Source: Nitzschia sp. DOCU1
Lineage: Eukaryota > Bacillariophyta > Bacillariophyceae > Bacillariales > Bacillariaceae
Assembly: GCA_951394045.1 (NCBI GenBank)
Contig: OX595987.1
Location: forward strand, 4,092,001-4,156,000
Direction: 5' to 3'
DNA: 64,000 nt
Of the stretch, positions 1 through 11,096 are shown in pieces. A program made the position numbers and the translations under genes. A model generated the notes under the pieces. It had not been told where the DNA came from and did not search any database. It saw nothing but the letters and a program-made list of their open reading frames with translations. Position 1 is the stretch's first letter. Every line of letters begins with the position of its first letter.

Positions 1-1317
1 GCCGGGCGTTTCTACTCGCCGAGAAGCAAAATTCAGGCTATGTTCACTCGGAATTCTGGTACAAGGCGTTTCTGAGAGCCGAGCGGTTCGACGTTAAGGC
101 GGCCGCAATCCGAATGATACGGTTTTATGACTACAAAGAAAGTGCTTTTGGGGAGGATAATCTTTGTACGGAGGTCACGCAAGAGCTTCTCTCTCCCGAT
201 GACATGAAAGTATATCGAAAAGGATTCAGTCAAATACTCCCCTGCCGAGATGCTGCTGGCCGTAGCATCCAGATCTTATTTCCCAATCTCACGAAAGACT
301 TTGGAACCCCCGATCGGATGGTAGGAAGCATGTTAATGAATTTTTGTTCGGATCAATCAACCGTGGCTGCTGCTAACAGTCGTTTTTGTTCATTACTAGG
401 CCCGTCTCTACGTGTATGAATGCACGACTCTTATCCAAGACGAAGAGACGCAGAGAAAAGGTGTTACCATAATTTCACTTGCAGGTGGAAGCGCTGGTGG
501 CAAGACTGGCCCACCCATGATGGACATGAAGTTGCTACGAAGTGCTGCACAGTCCCTAATGGCATTTCCACTGCGTCAAGCCTGCATCCACAATTGCTTT
601 GCCGATCATCGATGGAAAATAGTCATGAAGTTAGCATTCCAGATTCTGAGTCCAGAAATGAGGGCGAGGAATAAGGCACACTTTGGCGCACCACTGGAAT
701 GCAGCTACCAGCTCATGGGGTTTGGGATTCCGCCCGACGCGCTTCCGATTAATATGGACGGAGAGATGAAGATCAAGCAGCACTTGGAATTCATTAAGAT
801 GCGCAAGACCCAAGAAGACTGGATCAAACAGCGTCGGCTTTTGCCACTCGCTGAAATTGGTACTATGAACTATGAAAGCTACAAGCAAAGCCCAAAATGT
901 GTCATTGTGGTCCCGTCGAATGCTGATGTACTTTTGGGTCGAGGAAAGCCGATCCACTCGCATCCTGGCAATCTTCAATTGCATGGATTGGTCGACGAGC
1001 TGATCCCAAAATATAGCAAGTGCCGAAAGCTTGAAAAGACACGAATGTCGTTGGACTTGGTGGAGAAAGTGAAGTACGAGCTCGGAGGCCGTTTTCTAAA
1101 GCAAGATGATTCGTCAGGAATGTGGCTGGTGACAAGTGATGAGATTGCTTGCAGAAAAGTCAGCCATTTGTTTCGCGCAAGGAGAGAGTCTGCGCTTCGG
1201 GCATTGCAGAGTGGTGGTGACCAGCAGCAAGACGGAAGCAGCAGGGACCATTCTGAGGACGATAATACACCAACACCAACACCGGCCGATAAGCGGGTCA
1301 GATACAGCCAAGCATGA
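1..1317 (+). CDS. CRAL-TRIO/DUF6824 protein, copy A (5' end cut by window edge)
   Basis: The start lies outside the window. Two exons are read: 3-320 and 400-1317, with a phase-0 intron 321-399 (GTAGGA..ACTAG). Exon 1 holds the CRAL-TRIO N-terminal helices (YVHSEFWYKAFLRAERFD) and the first part of the Sec14-like fold. Exon 2 begins ARLYVYECTTLIQDEE, finishes the lipid-binding fold (GFGIPPDALP is the usual closing element) and then carries DUF6824 from about 900 to 1190 (DVLLGRGKPIHSHPGN, GGRFLKQ..W.V..DEIA..KVSHLFRARR). Reading phase and intron position match copies B, D, E and F in this window, which supports the splice. CRAL-TRIO proteins bind or move hydrophobic lipids; DUF6824 has no known function and is abundant in diatoms. 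The C-terminus is short, Gln/Pro-rich and basic. The domain calls are firm; the biological role is unknown. Confidence 0.85.
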
Positions 1318-2019
1318 AGAAGGGCCGACGAGAATGTTTCTACTTGTAGTAAATCTTCTTCCTTTCCTTCGCGATATACTAAAACAGCTGAAGGCCGTGG
1401 CGGCGCCACTTTTCCCGTTTACTGCTGTAGCTGGGATAGAGTATGCTGGTTTGTTGCTGCATCAAAGAGAGGTTTCGTGGTGGTACTAAAATCTACTTGT
1501 TGTTCCTTCTTCCCCCTTCTCGATATTAGCTGCTCTAGTAGCGCCACTTTGCCCGTCGACTAGAGTAGGGTCTGGTCTTGCTGCATAATCTACCGGTAGT
1601 AGACTCCAATCCATCCACTGCCGACTTCTTGTTTGACTAATAAAACGTGGAATTGGATGGGAACCCCAAGACCCATACGTATCGATCGACCGCGGAGAAA
1701 TATTTTTGTTATCAAACTTCAACATCTGTCGACTCATTCTTATGAGCAGACATATCGTCACCAAATGTCACCGGCAAAATGGTGCGAAACTTCAACAAAG
1801 AGAACGGGGGGGGGATTTCCCGAAGATCCAGTGAACAGTTCGGAACGTACGACGGTAAAAAGAGGGGGGCCATTGTGCTCAATAACTACAGTATTAATAT
1901 CCGTCATAATGCTAACCCTTTGGATGCGTTTGCAGGATTAGCACCACAAAATATATTAATGTCACGTCCTTCTCGAAGTCCACATTCTTGAATCGTCTCC
2001 ATACTTTGCAGTCAGGACC
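1318..2019. other. Intergenic, between copies A and B
   Basis: About 700 bp with no convincing gene. It starts with sequence resembling the stretch after the fragment at 4043-4519 (both have a CATGAAGA run at the end of the gene and an ATCTTCTTCCTTT run shortly after), so the 3' flank of copy A was duplicated along with the fragment. Otherwise nothing recognised; it should contain the promoter of copy B. Confidence 0.5.
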
Positions 2020-3715
2020 ATGTCTTACTGCTGTGGGGGTAGCGATATCTCTCTCAGCCCCACGGGAGGTTGGGTTGTTACGACGAAAGTCAGTTGCTTT
2101 TCGGACGAGGCACCATCGACTGGATCTTTCAGAGTTTCCCCGGAGGGAATTTTCTCGTCATTTTCGTCACCAAGTGAGCCTTCTACAGGTAGTGCTATAG
2201 ATGAATCTGATGCCTATATTGCTGATGCTTTACGCCATATGACTATTGAAGAGCGTGACGCACTATATCACGAACTTCATGGAGTTGCTGATGTGGTGCC
2301 AGAAACCCCAGAGTTCCTGAAGGAATCATACAAGGCGCTGCGAGATGAGTTGCATCGAATATCGACTCAAGCCGCTACACCATTGCGAGTTCGCGCCTTT
2401 CAGATGGCAGAAAAGGAAAACTTTGACTATGTTCATTCCAAATTCCACTACAAGGCATTTCTGAGAGCCGAGCGATTTGATGTCAAAGCAGCGGCAACCC
2501 GAATGATCAAGTTCTTCGATTACAAAGAAAACAGTTTTGGCCTTGAAAGCCTTTGCAAGGATGTGACGCAAGAGATGTTGTCTGCCGAAGATCTCCAAGT
2601 GTACCGGAAAGGGGCCGACCAAGTGTTACCGTGTCGAGACAAAATGGGAAGATGCATCTGCGTCATGTTCCCGAACTTAATGGGGGGTATGGGAACACCC
2701 GATCGCATGGTAAGAACAAACCAGCTCGTCTTGATGGGTCGTAAGATTCGAGCCGTCGAAAACTGAAAACAATGCATCTCCTTGTTGTTCTCTCTTCCAG
2801 CGACGTCTCCAGTTATACGAGGCTTGGAGTTTGATTCAAGACGAGGAGACGCAAAGAAAGGGGGCGACTGTTGTGGTTGTAGTCGGTCCTAGGATGCAAG
2901 GGGAACTCGATACGAAGCCTCTCATGGATATCCGTATGTTACGAGTGTCGACGGAATCAATCACGTCTCTACCAATTCGATATGCGGTAGTACACAATTG
3001 CTTTTCTGATATCCAGTGGAAGATGATCATGGGGCTAGGTCTCAAACTGGTGGGACGGGATATTCGCGCGAGGAACAAGATTCACTTTGGCGCAATGATG
3101 GAGTGTGCCTACTCCCTCATGGGATTTGGGATACCACCAGGTTGTCTCCCGATCGATTCGAATGGATACCCAAAGACCAAGCAGCACATTGACTTTATCA
3201 AAATGCGCCGAGCGCAAGAAAAGTTGATCGAGCAGGGAAAGCTCAAGTCGCCATCCACCTCGGACGACAATGACCATAACGTGGAAGGTCGCCAGTCGCC
3301 GGATCGAGTCATTGTGATTCCAGGGACTGCCGACGTCTTATTGGGGCGTGGAAGGCCGATCCAATCTCATCCTGGTAACGCTGAGCTGACCCGCTTGGTT
3401 GACGAGGCCATTCCAGAATACGAGTCTCGTCGCAAACTAGAGAAGACTCAACTCACGTTTGACATGGTAGATCATGTCAAAGTAGTGCTGGGGGGTCGTT
3501 TCTTGAAGCAAGATCCCAGCTCGGGCGTGTGGCAAGTAACGACCGACGAAGAGGCTCGTCTAAAGGTCAGCCATCTATTTCGAGCAAGGCGGGATTCAGT
3601 ACTTCAGGAACTGGCCAAGCAACAAAAACTGCAACGTGATGCGAGAAATGATGCATCCAATGATATGCCACCCCCAGGCAAACGGGCGCGGATAGGAGTG
3701 GAATCTGGGCTTTGA
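2020..3715 (+). CDS. CRAL-TRIO/DUF6824 protein, copy B
   Basis: Complete gene of two exons, 2020-2709 and 2801-3715, with a 91-bp phase-0 intron (GTAAGAAC..TCTTCCAG); product about 534 aa. The start MSYCCGGSDISLSPTGGW aligns with the starts of copies E and F, which supports it. Order of parts: variable Ser-rich N-terminus (1-65), a helical segment (HMTIEERDALYHELHGV) also found in D, E and F, CRAL-TRIO N-terminal helices near 130-160 (FHYKAFLRAERFD), Sec14-like fold (LPCRDKMGRCI, then GFGIPPGCLP), and DUF6824 at about 400-495 (DVLLGRGRPIQSHPGN, GGRFLKQDPSSGVWQV). Lipid binding is inferred from the fold; the partner of DUF6824 is unknown. It sits head-to-tail with copy A, so the two arose by tandem duplication. 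Confidence 0.88.
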
Positions 3716-4042
3716 TTCTGGCGGAAGATGATGCGGTTTGCCGGCTGCTCGTCGAAGGAGGCTGCATAAAATGGAGCAATCTTGGTATTGCTTCTACCCA
3801 TACTACTAGCGGTAGTAGAGCAGGAGAGCTGTAAGTAGCCATCCACTTCTTTTCATGCCAATCGTCAGGGAACACTCCTGGAGTAGCTTACTAGCTGAAC
3901 GGATCCACCATGACTGAAACGGCCTTGGTTCGGTCGATCAATGAGACGGTCGCCAAGGAAGGAATCAGCTTAGCCGATAACAGATAGGCACATCCAAGGG
4001 AAAACCCACAGCAACTTTTTCATTTCTCGTCGTCGCCGCAAT
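3716..4042. other. Intergenic before the DUF6824 fragment
   Basis: About 330 bp. An ATG in good context at 3910 opens only a 27-codon frame ending at a TAG near 3985, too short to call. If this were a first exon of the fragment that follows, the splice sites are not evident. Nothing else seen. Confidence 0.4.
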
Positions 4043-4519
4043 GTGAATTCATTCTACATCGACACTTCAAATTATGAAAGGTATAAGCAAAGCCAAGAAT
4101 GTGTCATTGTGGTCCCGTCTAATGCCGACGTGCTTTTGGGTCGAGGGAAACGAATTCATTCTCGCCCTGGCAATGTTCGGTTGCAGGGATTGGTCGACGA
4201 GCTGATCCCGAATTATATCAAGTTCCGAAAGCTCGAAAAGACACAAATGTCGGTGGACTTGGTGGATAAAATAAAGTACGAGCTCGGAGGGCGCTTTCTG
4301 AAGCAAGGTGAATCTTCAGGGGCGTGGCTCGTAACAAGTGATGAGATTGCTTGCAAAAAAGTCAGTCATTTGTTTCGCGCAAGGAGGGATTCTGTACTTC
4401 AGACAGTGCAGAGCGAGGACCAGCAGCAAGGTGGGGGCAGAGATCATTATGTGAAGAAGATACACCACCGGCCGATAAACGGGCCAGATACAGCCAGGCA
4501 TGAAGAGGGTTTGCAGTAA
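4043..4519 (+). pseudogene. Truncated DUF6824 gene fragment (relic of copy A)
   Basis: A partial duplicate of the last third of copy A. It begins at the equivalent of NYESYKQSPKCVIVVPSNAD and keeps the whole DUF6824 core (DVLLGRGKRIHSRPGN, GGRFLKQGESSGAWLV, KVSHLFRARR), but the CRAL-TRIO half is absent. Near the C-terminus the DNA still resembles copy A (CCGGCCGATAA.CGGG..AGATACAGCC) but the reading frame has moved: copy A reads ADKRVRYSQA while this copy reads RPINGPDTARHEEGLQ. The DUF6824 core itself is intact and uninterrupted, so a short expressed protein cannot be excluded, but loss of the N-terminal half plus the tail frameshift favour a decaying duplicate. Confidence 0.6.
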
Positions 4520-5085
4520 TCTTCTTCCTTTAATAGCTGGTCAGCTGCCATGGCCTGTCGTTGCAATTACGATTTTCTACTTCCATTGCTGCCGCCCGTG
4601 GATTATGGCTTTCTGTGGCGGGAAAAGTAGTCATCGTCGCGAAAAGATACGCCTGTGTCTCATCCTGACGTCATCATTCAACATCGCGTCGCGCAACACC
4701 TTGCAAGAGCGAAGCGGGTCACAGACAGACCATTGCATTCGAGTACGGCTGGCATTGTCAATCAAATTGGTCGACGATCCGATTTCGCCAAAAATATCCA
4801 ACCTGGCGGTTCGTCGTCTTCAACGCGAGATCCGAAAATTTCACGATAGCGAATGGGCTTCAACCATGACCCCTTCACATCACAATCAATCAATCATTTC
4901 AACTAGCCATGTTGAATGAGTGATCGCCCCATGTGTGCTGGGTGCGCAGCTACGTTTTTATTGAAAGATCCAAAGATCCGCAGCAGAGACGTCCACCAGC
5001 ATCACCATTTCCACGGCTGCTGCTACTGAATTCGAAGGGGGCATCATCTTGACCTTGACTTCGCCCCACCGTCAGCACAAAAATC
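4520..5085. other. Intergenic upstream of the NYN gene
   Basis: About 570 bp. It holds one perfect palindromic TGACGTCA at 4666-4673, the core of diatom CO2/cAMP-responsive elements, 413 bp before the next start codon. A single site of this size is not significant by itself. No gene seen. Confidence 0.4.
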
Positions 5086-7329
5086 ATGGATACCTTTGAC
5101 GAGTGGGTCAAAGCCGCTGAACAACATCCCTGTCTTCAACTATGGGGGGATAAGATAGTTGCCTTGGGCGCGTCCTGGGACTCCTTCCGACGCGACAAAC
5201 AAGAGATTACCGAAGATCTTGTTCAGGGTGGAATTCCCATATTGGCGGCACGAGATATCGTGGATATCGCTTCCAAAGAAGTCAAACGAACAACATCCCC
5301 GATGGCTATCTTTTGGGATTTGGAGAATATGCCAATCCCTGCTGGTGTGAGTGGACGGGATATCGTGGGAAGTCTCAAGACGATCCTCGCTCCTCACGGC
5401 GATTTGCGCCAATTCCGAGGATACGCTTCGATCGGACTAAACTTAATTCCACAAGAAAAACGTTCAGATTTGCAGTTATCAGGGTGCCATTTGGTCGACT
5501 GTCCCCACAGTGGGCGAAAGGAGGTTGCAGACAAGATGATTATTGTTGACGCAATGCAGTTTGCGTTCCAACATCCTGACGGGGCCACCCTTTGTTTTAT
5601 CACGGGAGACGTCGACTACGCCTATCTGCTGGCAGTTCTTCAGCGTCACCCTGAGTGGCGAACGATTGTGATTTCCCGAGGGACCATGCAGTCGATGTTG
5701 CATGTCAACTGCCACATGAAAATGCGTTGGGAGACGGATATTTTGATGCCGATTTTTGCGTCCACGATCGAGGCGGAAGGCAAAGACTTGACCGATGAGG
5801 ACGGGGTGCTAGCCATGACTGTGGATTGCAGCGACACTAGTGAGAAGGCACAAGATGGTCGTTTTGCACCATTGACAGGGGATGAATTTTGGAGGGACGA
5901 CATTGAGTTGCTTCGCAGTGTTATTATTCAAGAGGGGCGCCGTTTCAAAACGAATGCGCCTCGAAAGTCGCAAGTAGGGAACACCTTGCGACAAACCAAC
6001 CCTGCACGATTCCCAAATCGCGATACAATCAGGTCATTCTTTATGAAAGCAATTGAAAAGGGAGTCGTGACCGAACGCGGAGAAGGCCCGTTCAAGACTC
6101 TTGTTCTTTCCGATAGAAGACGAAAGTTTCCCAGAGAAGTTGAGCATGATCCTATTTGTTCAGTTTGCAGTTCGCGGTTTCAGGATGAAGAAGGTCTTGC
6201 TGCTTTGTCAAAGGATGGACAACATTTTTGTTCTCCTGAGTGCAATGTTTGGAGTGTACAAGGCGAGGATGTTAAGAAGAACGCAGTCGACTGTACGGTT
6301 CAAGCGTTGCAGTTCATGGCCGAAAATGATGATATCTACGTCGGGGAAGCGATTCTGAGAAAGATCTTGTATAGCCGCCATCACGACTTGTGCTCCGGGC
6401 CCAAATACATGCGCTTGTGGATCCAGGAAGCCATCATGGCAGGAAAAGTGGTTACCTTCCAAAGATTCAAAAGCTCATCGATGCTTGTTTGCCTTCGAGA
6501 ATACTATGAAGAAGCGCTCCAGGAATTTCCACCTGATGATTTCGATACGACGAAAGAGGAAAAGTTTCTGCACCAACTCATGTTGAGTCTTGACAATGTG
6601 GGCGGCTTGAACAGGCGAGACATAGCCAAAGAGCTACAAGAAAATTTCCCGGACAAAATGGATACCTGTTTCCGCCGGAACAAAGCTCTTTTGAATGCCC
6701 AAACCAATGGGTTGATCTATCTTTGCAAAGGTCCTTTTGTTCACGTCGTAGGCCTGACAAAGGAACAGGCGAAGGCAGCCATGAGAATTGAAGAGCAGAA
6801 AGTCCAAGACCGTGTCCAGGCCGCCTTAGGAAGTGGAGGTGACTACGCTATGAGAGCATCAATTATTGCCGAGAGGAAAACACCTGGGGACAATGATGAA
6901 GATGACTCGACCGCGAATAGTTCGACCTCTCGATCCAATACTTTTCCTTCAACGTTTTATCTTCCTGTGTCGCCTTCTGGACATTCTGCGGCGTCTCCTG
7001 GCTCCAAGGTATCTGCAAGTTCTATCCCGAAGAACAACTCTGAACCATCAAAGAAATCTACTGTATTCAACAGACTTGTGGATTCCAAAGGCAATAGTGC
7101 CTCCCCCAATCTCCACGTGAAGGGCTTCGGGCCCGAAACGACGAAAACGGATGTCTTGAAGGCATTTCAGAAGTATGTGAATGTCAAGGAAGTAGTTGTC
7201 AAGGACCATTTTGGGCATTGCTTCATGTTTGTGAATACTACTTCCCTGGCCGGCGCGATTGAGGCCCGTCAACAATTGCACGGAAGCGAATTGAATGGCG
7301 GCGTGCTTCATATCAATTTTGCCAAGTAG
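5086..7329 (+). CDS. NYN-domain ribonuclease-like protein with C-terminal RRM
   Basis: Uninterrupted 747-aa reading frame. An NYN (PIN-like) domain occupies about 70-210: IFWDLENMP with Asp78, then Asp149 and Asp155 (ADKMIIVDAM), then ITGDVDYAYLL with Asp175 and Asp177, the acidic set expected of a metal-dependent RNase. Around 268-345 (ELLRSVIIQEGRRFKTNAPR to the GPFKTLVLS region) is a winged-helix stretch resembling LOTUS/OST-HTH. A Cys pair pattern (CSVCSSRF..HFCSPEC) follows, then two more helical LOTUS-like blocks, a Ser-rich linker, and an RRM at about 672-747 (LHVKGFG as RNP2, GHCFMFV as RNP1). The layout recalls animal MARF1/limkain b1, which cleaves or represses RNA, but the order differs, so orthology is not claimed. 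Cytoplasmic RNA decay or surveillance is the likely role. Confidence 0.85.
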   Translation: MDTFDEWVKAAEQHPCLQLWGDKIVALGASWDSFRRDKQEITEDLVQGGIPILAARDIVDIASKEVKRTTSPMAIFWDLENMPIPAGVSGRDIVGSLKTILAPHGDLRQFRGYASIGLNLIPQEKRSDLQLSGCHLVDCPHSGRKEVADKMIIVDAMQFAFQHPDGATLCFITGDVDYAYLLAVLQRHPEWRTIVISRGTMQSMLHVNCHMKMRWETDILMPIFASTIEAEGKDLTDEDGVLAMTVDCSDTSEKAQDGRFAPLTGDEFWRDDIELLRSVIIQEGRRFKTNAPRKSQVGNTLRQTNPARFPNRDTIRSFFMKAIEKGVVTERGEGPFKTLVLSDRRRKFPREVEHDPICSVCSSRFQDEEGLAALSKDGQHFCSPECNVWSVQGEDVKKNAVDCTVQALQFMAENDDIYVGEAILRKILYSRHHDLCSGPKYMRLWIQEAIMAGKVVTFQRFKSSSMLVCLREYYEEALQEFPPDDFDTTKEEKFLHQLMLSLDNVGGLNRRDIAKELQENFPDKMDTCFRRNKALLNAQTNGLIYLCKGPFVHVVGLTKEQAKAAMRIEEQKVQDRVQAALGSGGDYAMRASIIAERKTPGDNDEDDSTANSSTSRSNTFPSTFYLPVSPSGHSAASPGSKVSASSIPKNNSEPSKKSTVFNRLVDSKGNSASPNLHVKGFGPETTKTDVLKAFQKYVNVKEVVVKDHFGHCFMFVNTTSLAGAIEARQQLHGSELNGGVLHINFAK

Positions 7330-7657
7330 CCCGAAATAAAAAAGGAATGTGCGACGACGCTAGGCATAGTAAAAGGGATTTAGCCCAGACCAAGATTTGA
7401 CACTTCTGCATTTTAGAATTCATATTGGCAGGATGACGGCCTCTTTTGCTGTTTCTGCGCATGTGTTCGGAACACGCGTCGCACCAAAACCAGATTTTGT
7501 TTCGAGAAGTTCCCTGTAGCTGAGATGCTGTTTCTACCTATTCGTAGCAAGTGTTGTGCCCTTGTCTCGGTGGCTCTTGGGAATTCTACCGATAGCTAGC
7601 TAGCAACTGGAAGTTTCATTCGCGCCGACTGCTAGTACTTGTAACACCTACAACATG
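7330..7657. other. Intergenic between convergent genes
   Basis: About 330 bp between two 3' ends. AATAAAAAAG just after the NYN stop may serve in 3' end formation. Otherwise nothing seen. Confidence 0.4.
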
Positions 7658-9325
7658 CTATGATGGCCCGGTTTTGTGGCGCTTATGTGCAGGACGAGGA
7701 AGACTTTTGGTGGCCTTTGGACTCGGCGTGGAAAACCCAGAATATACATCTGGCTCGTCTGCTTCGCCATTCTTGCGTGCTCGGAACCGTTGACTGATGC
7801 GAAGTCGGACCGTATCGTCAGTTGCTATTCGCCATACTCCGGAAGGGGGTTCTTGCTCGAGGAATCGTCCCTTATATTGTTCCTTGATCTCACCAATCAA
7901 TCGATGGGTAATTGCAGTCTTGACAGACTTGTGCCCAGCCACATACTCCGCCATGGATTCGTCGACGAGTCGGTTCAATAGCACATTTCCAGGGTGGATC
8001 ATACTACGCCTGCCTCTTCCCAGCAGAACGTCATTGGATGCTGGAACAATGACAACGGCACGTACTGGTACATCGGCGGTGCCAGCGTGAAGTTGACCCT
8101 CCTCAATCAAACAGTCGATTGTCGCACACGCTTTCACGAACTCTCGATGACGCCGTGTCCGTACTTCTCCTTCGGGGCTCACCGGATGGACATCGGGTGG
8201 AATTCCATACGCCATCAAAGTATATGTGAATTCCTGTGGTGTCCCAGTGTGAAGTTTGACTCGGGCTTGGGTTTCTTTGGGAATCAATTTGAATCCCCAT
8301 TTAAGCACCAAGAATAACTGATCCGAAAGATGGTTGTGAAAGGCACCCGTTCGAATCGGACAACCATTCGTCAAAAGGACCTGTAGCTGGATAAACGCGA
8401 AATTCATTGGCTGCTTCTTATTTTGTTCCTCGCCAGAAGTACCTTTAAGATTCCATTGAATCATCACCGACCCTTTCTTTTGGCTTTCTTCGTCCAAAGC
8501 GCAGATCCACGAAGTGTATAAATAGACGCGGGCCTAGGCACGACAGGAACGTTTAGTACGAGGCATCCGATGAGACGACGACGAAAACATTGAAAGAACT
8601 CGAATGCCCACAGCGATTCATTTCTTGTCGAGACTTACCAGGTCCTCTGGAGTATCATACTGGATCATATGAAAGAAATGCGCCAATACCACCCGACCCG
8701 ACTGGTCTCTCGTATTCAGTATCTGCAGAAAGCCCGACTTGAGGAGGTCTATCTCCTTTTTGGAGAGCATGCCTTGATTGATATCTATACACAGATTCTT
8801 CTGGCCAAACAGTAATCCTTTGATTTGAAAGAAGTACACCAAACGTACCGCCGCCTTGGGGATATCAAATTTCTCGCATCTCAACACCATGAGGTAATGA
8901 AATCTGGAGTGCACATAGGCATAATCTCTTTGCTCTGCTATTCGAAAGGACGTCACGTCCATGCGACCTGATGAGTGTTGTGGGGCAACATGTACGATGC
9001 GAAGAACTTCTTGTTGCAGCCTGGCGAAGGATTCTCTGATCAGTTCAGGCGTCTCATCGACCAGATCCACCACGCCATGAATTTCAGAATATAGTTTGTC
9101 GCGGTCTTGCAGTGACATCCCTTGTAGTGCCGAGGCAATCGAATGGTCCACTTCGCCACTCCCCTGATCCCCCCAACGGCGCCTGGAGCTATCTGAGCTT
9201 GGAGGAGGACTACCGCCATTGTCACCATCGCGGCATCCACAACTAAATGGCTCCTGTTGCTGGGCGGTTACATCCCAGCCACTAGTAGCCGACGATGAGG
9301 CCATTGCAGTACCATCCTTCCACAT
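7658..9325 (-). CDS. CRAL-TRIO/DUF6824 protein, copy D
   Basis: Minus-strand gene of two exons: 9325-8639 and 8533-7658, with a 105-bp phase-0 intron (GTAAGTCT..TGCCTAG). The acceptor is fixed by alignment: exon 2 starts ARVYLYTSWICALDEE, matching ARLYVYECTTLIQDEE of copy A. The first in-frame ATG is at 9325; the next, at 9304, aligns better with the starts of B, E and F. Product 513-520 aa. Parts: acidic Ser/Gly N-terminus, helical block (MSLQDRDKLYSEIHGVVDLV), CRAL-TRIO N-terminal helices (SRFHYLMVLRCEKFD), diverged Sec14-like fold (AYGIPPDVHPVSPEGE) and DUF6824 (DVLLGRGRRSMIHPGN, KGRFLEQEPPSGVWRI). It points the opposite way to A and B and is more diverged, so it is an older member of the cluster. 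Confidence 0.85.
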
Positions 9326-10426
9326 ATTCACAATTGTTTGATCAAAATCGACCTCTACCACGTCCAATATGGCATCTCCACCACCTTCTACCTGGTACAC
9401 ACCACATCCCTGGTTGTTGGGGATTGATGGTGGTGCGGATGGTATTCGTGGTGTGGCTAACCAATTATTGTACCTGGTACGCCATTTTGCAAGGCCACAT
9501 AGATGGCCCCGCGCTTACAAAAATTATACCGCGCAGAGAACCATTGAACATATGCCAGCACGAATGCACACACGTGGATTTTTCACGATGGTATGAGTTA
9601 TGGATTACGGATGCCTACGAACGGATAAGCAAGAATACATATTCCAACCACATCTTCAATCAATAATTCGGCTTGCACTACCGACCTAATTACTCTTTGT
9701 ACACAGATCGGGTACGTGGTCCAAGGGGCGCTCTTCTCCAACATCCCGAACTCCCAGAAACCCTTTTATATAAGCCTGCTCGCGCAGGGTTAAGTCTTCC
9801 GAGAAATCGCCCAGAACTCCGACCAAGTTTGCCTTGGGAAGAAATGCAGAGAAGGAAATAGAAACGTCATGCAATTTACGCCGTTTCCTCGTAGCATTCT
9901 CCAAGAACATGAGAAGCCGGCGTACAAAAATGAATGATTTGTCGACCCGACCGGACACGTTGGCAGTCAAAAGGTCTCCAAATTGCAATTGAGCAATCGC
10001 AATTGCAAGGTAGGCGACATCTTTAGTAGTAGCTCTCTACTACTAATGCAAATGCAATAATGTAGTCGACCCAGCTCTACGAATTGCCTATCTTGACAGG
10101 GTTGTTGAAAAAAATCTTCTGTTGTAAAAAAAATCTTGACAGCAGGGTTTCTGTTTGAGAACAAATGGTGCAATTGCAATAATGTAGTGATCAACGTGGC
10201 GCTACTGGTCTACTACTACTAGTACTACTATTAAAGCAGCTAGTAGATGATAAAAGAACTACTATCATAAGAACAAGCAAGCAGTTGTTCTTTATTATCG
10301 GACGAAAGTATCGACCCAGCACCAACTCTTCTAGTGGCCGGCCTTGTTGACTGCAGTGTCTCTCCTCCTGAGACAAGCAATTGCAAAAATGTAGCCGAGA
10401 TAGCTCTACTCCAGCTAAAGCTACAA

Positions 10427-10450
10427 CAGCAGCAGCAGCAGCAGCAGCAG
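10427..10450. repeat. (CAG)8 microsatellite
   Basis: Eight consecutive CAG triplets in a non-coding, low-complexity stretch. No supported gene crosses it. Confidence 0.9.
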
Positions 10451-11011
10451 AGCACTCTTCCTCCTACTCTAGCTACTAAGAAAGCTACTACTACAACAGA
10501 CCAAACGCTACAGTATAACAGCAGCAGACGAGTTGTTCTTTGAGTCCAAAGAATGATGGCTACTAGCCATCATGACAGCAAGTGCGCCAATATCGACGAC
10601 TGGTGGCTTACAATCATAGCAGCATGATAGACCGCCAAGAACTAATAGAGGCCGCTCAGAGTAGGGCCCTCTCTGCATGATAGTACCCACACTGCCGCCC
10701 AATGATCATTGACGGGTGCTACTGCTGGTGAGATCATGTGTCCGCTCAAAAAGACCACCTTTGCGCACAAGTCTAGTCTGGTAGCGCTGCATCTTCGAAT
10801 CCGGTCGATGAGGACGACTCAAGATGTTTTGTCTGTCCCCAGTTTCTCCCTTTTTTCGCCCCCCGAGATCGCCCACTAGTTGTAGCTTGCCCTCACCGAG
10901 GAACCGTTTTGCTATCAGCCCCCGCGAAGAACAACAGAGGTATCTTATTCTTCAGGATCGTCCTAGAAAGGTTGCTTGGGTTTTCCGTTGGAATTCGCGT
11001 CACAACAAAGA

Positions 11012-11096
11012 ATGAAAAGATGCATATGCATAGCACTTCACACGAACCAGTGGCCGTGAAAAGATGCATAGTAGCAATTTACACGAACCAGTGGCC
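11012..11096. repeat. Short tandem repeat, two units of about 42 bp
   Basis: Two adjacent copies share GAAAAGATGCATA at the start and ACACGAACCAGTGGCC at the end (11012-11055 and 11056-11096). Non-coding. Confidence 0.75.

Noticed and set aside
9686..9988. 100-codon minus-strand frame with protein-like composition
   Set aside because: No ATG near its start and it overlaps a likely TATA box for copy D; best seen as leader or promoter DNA unless transcripts show otherwise.
10427..10450. CAG run as a polyglutamine-coding exon
   Set aside because: The surrounding frame is short and has no start or splice context; treated as a microsatellite.
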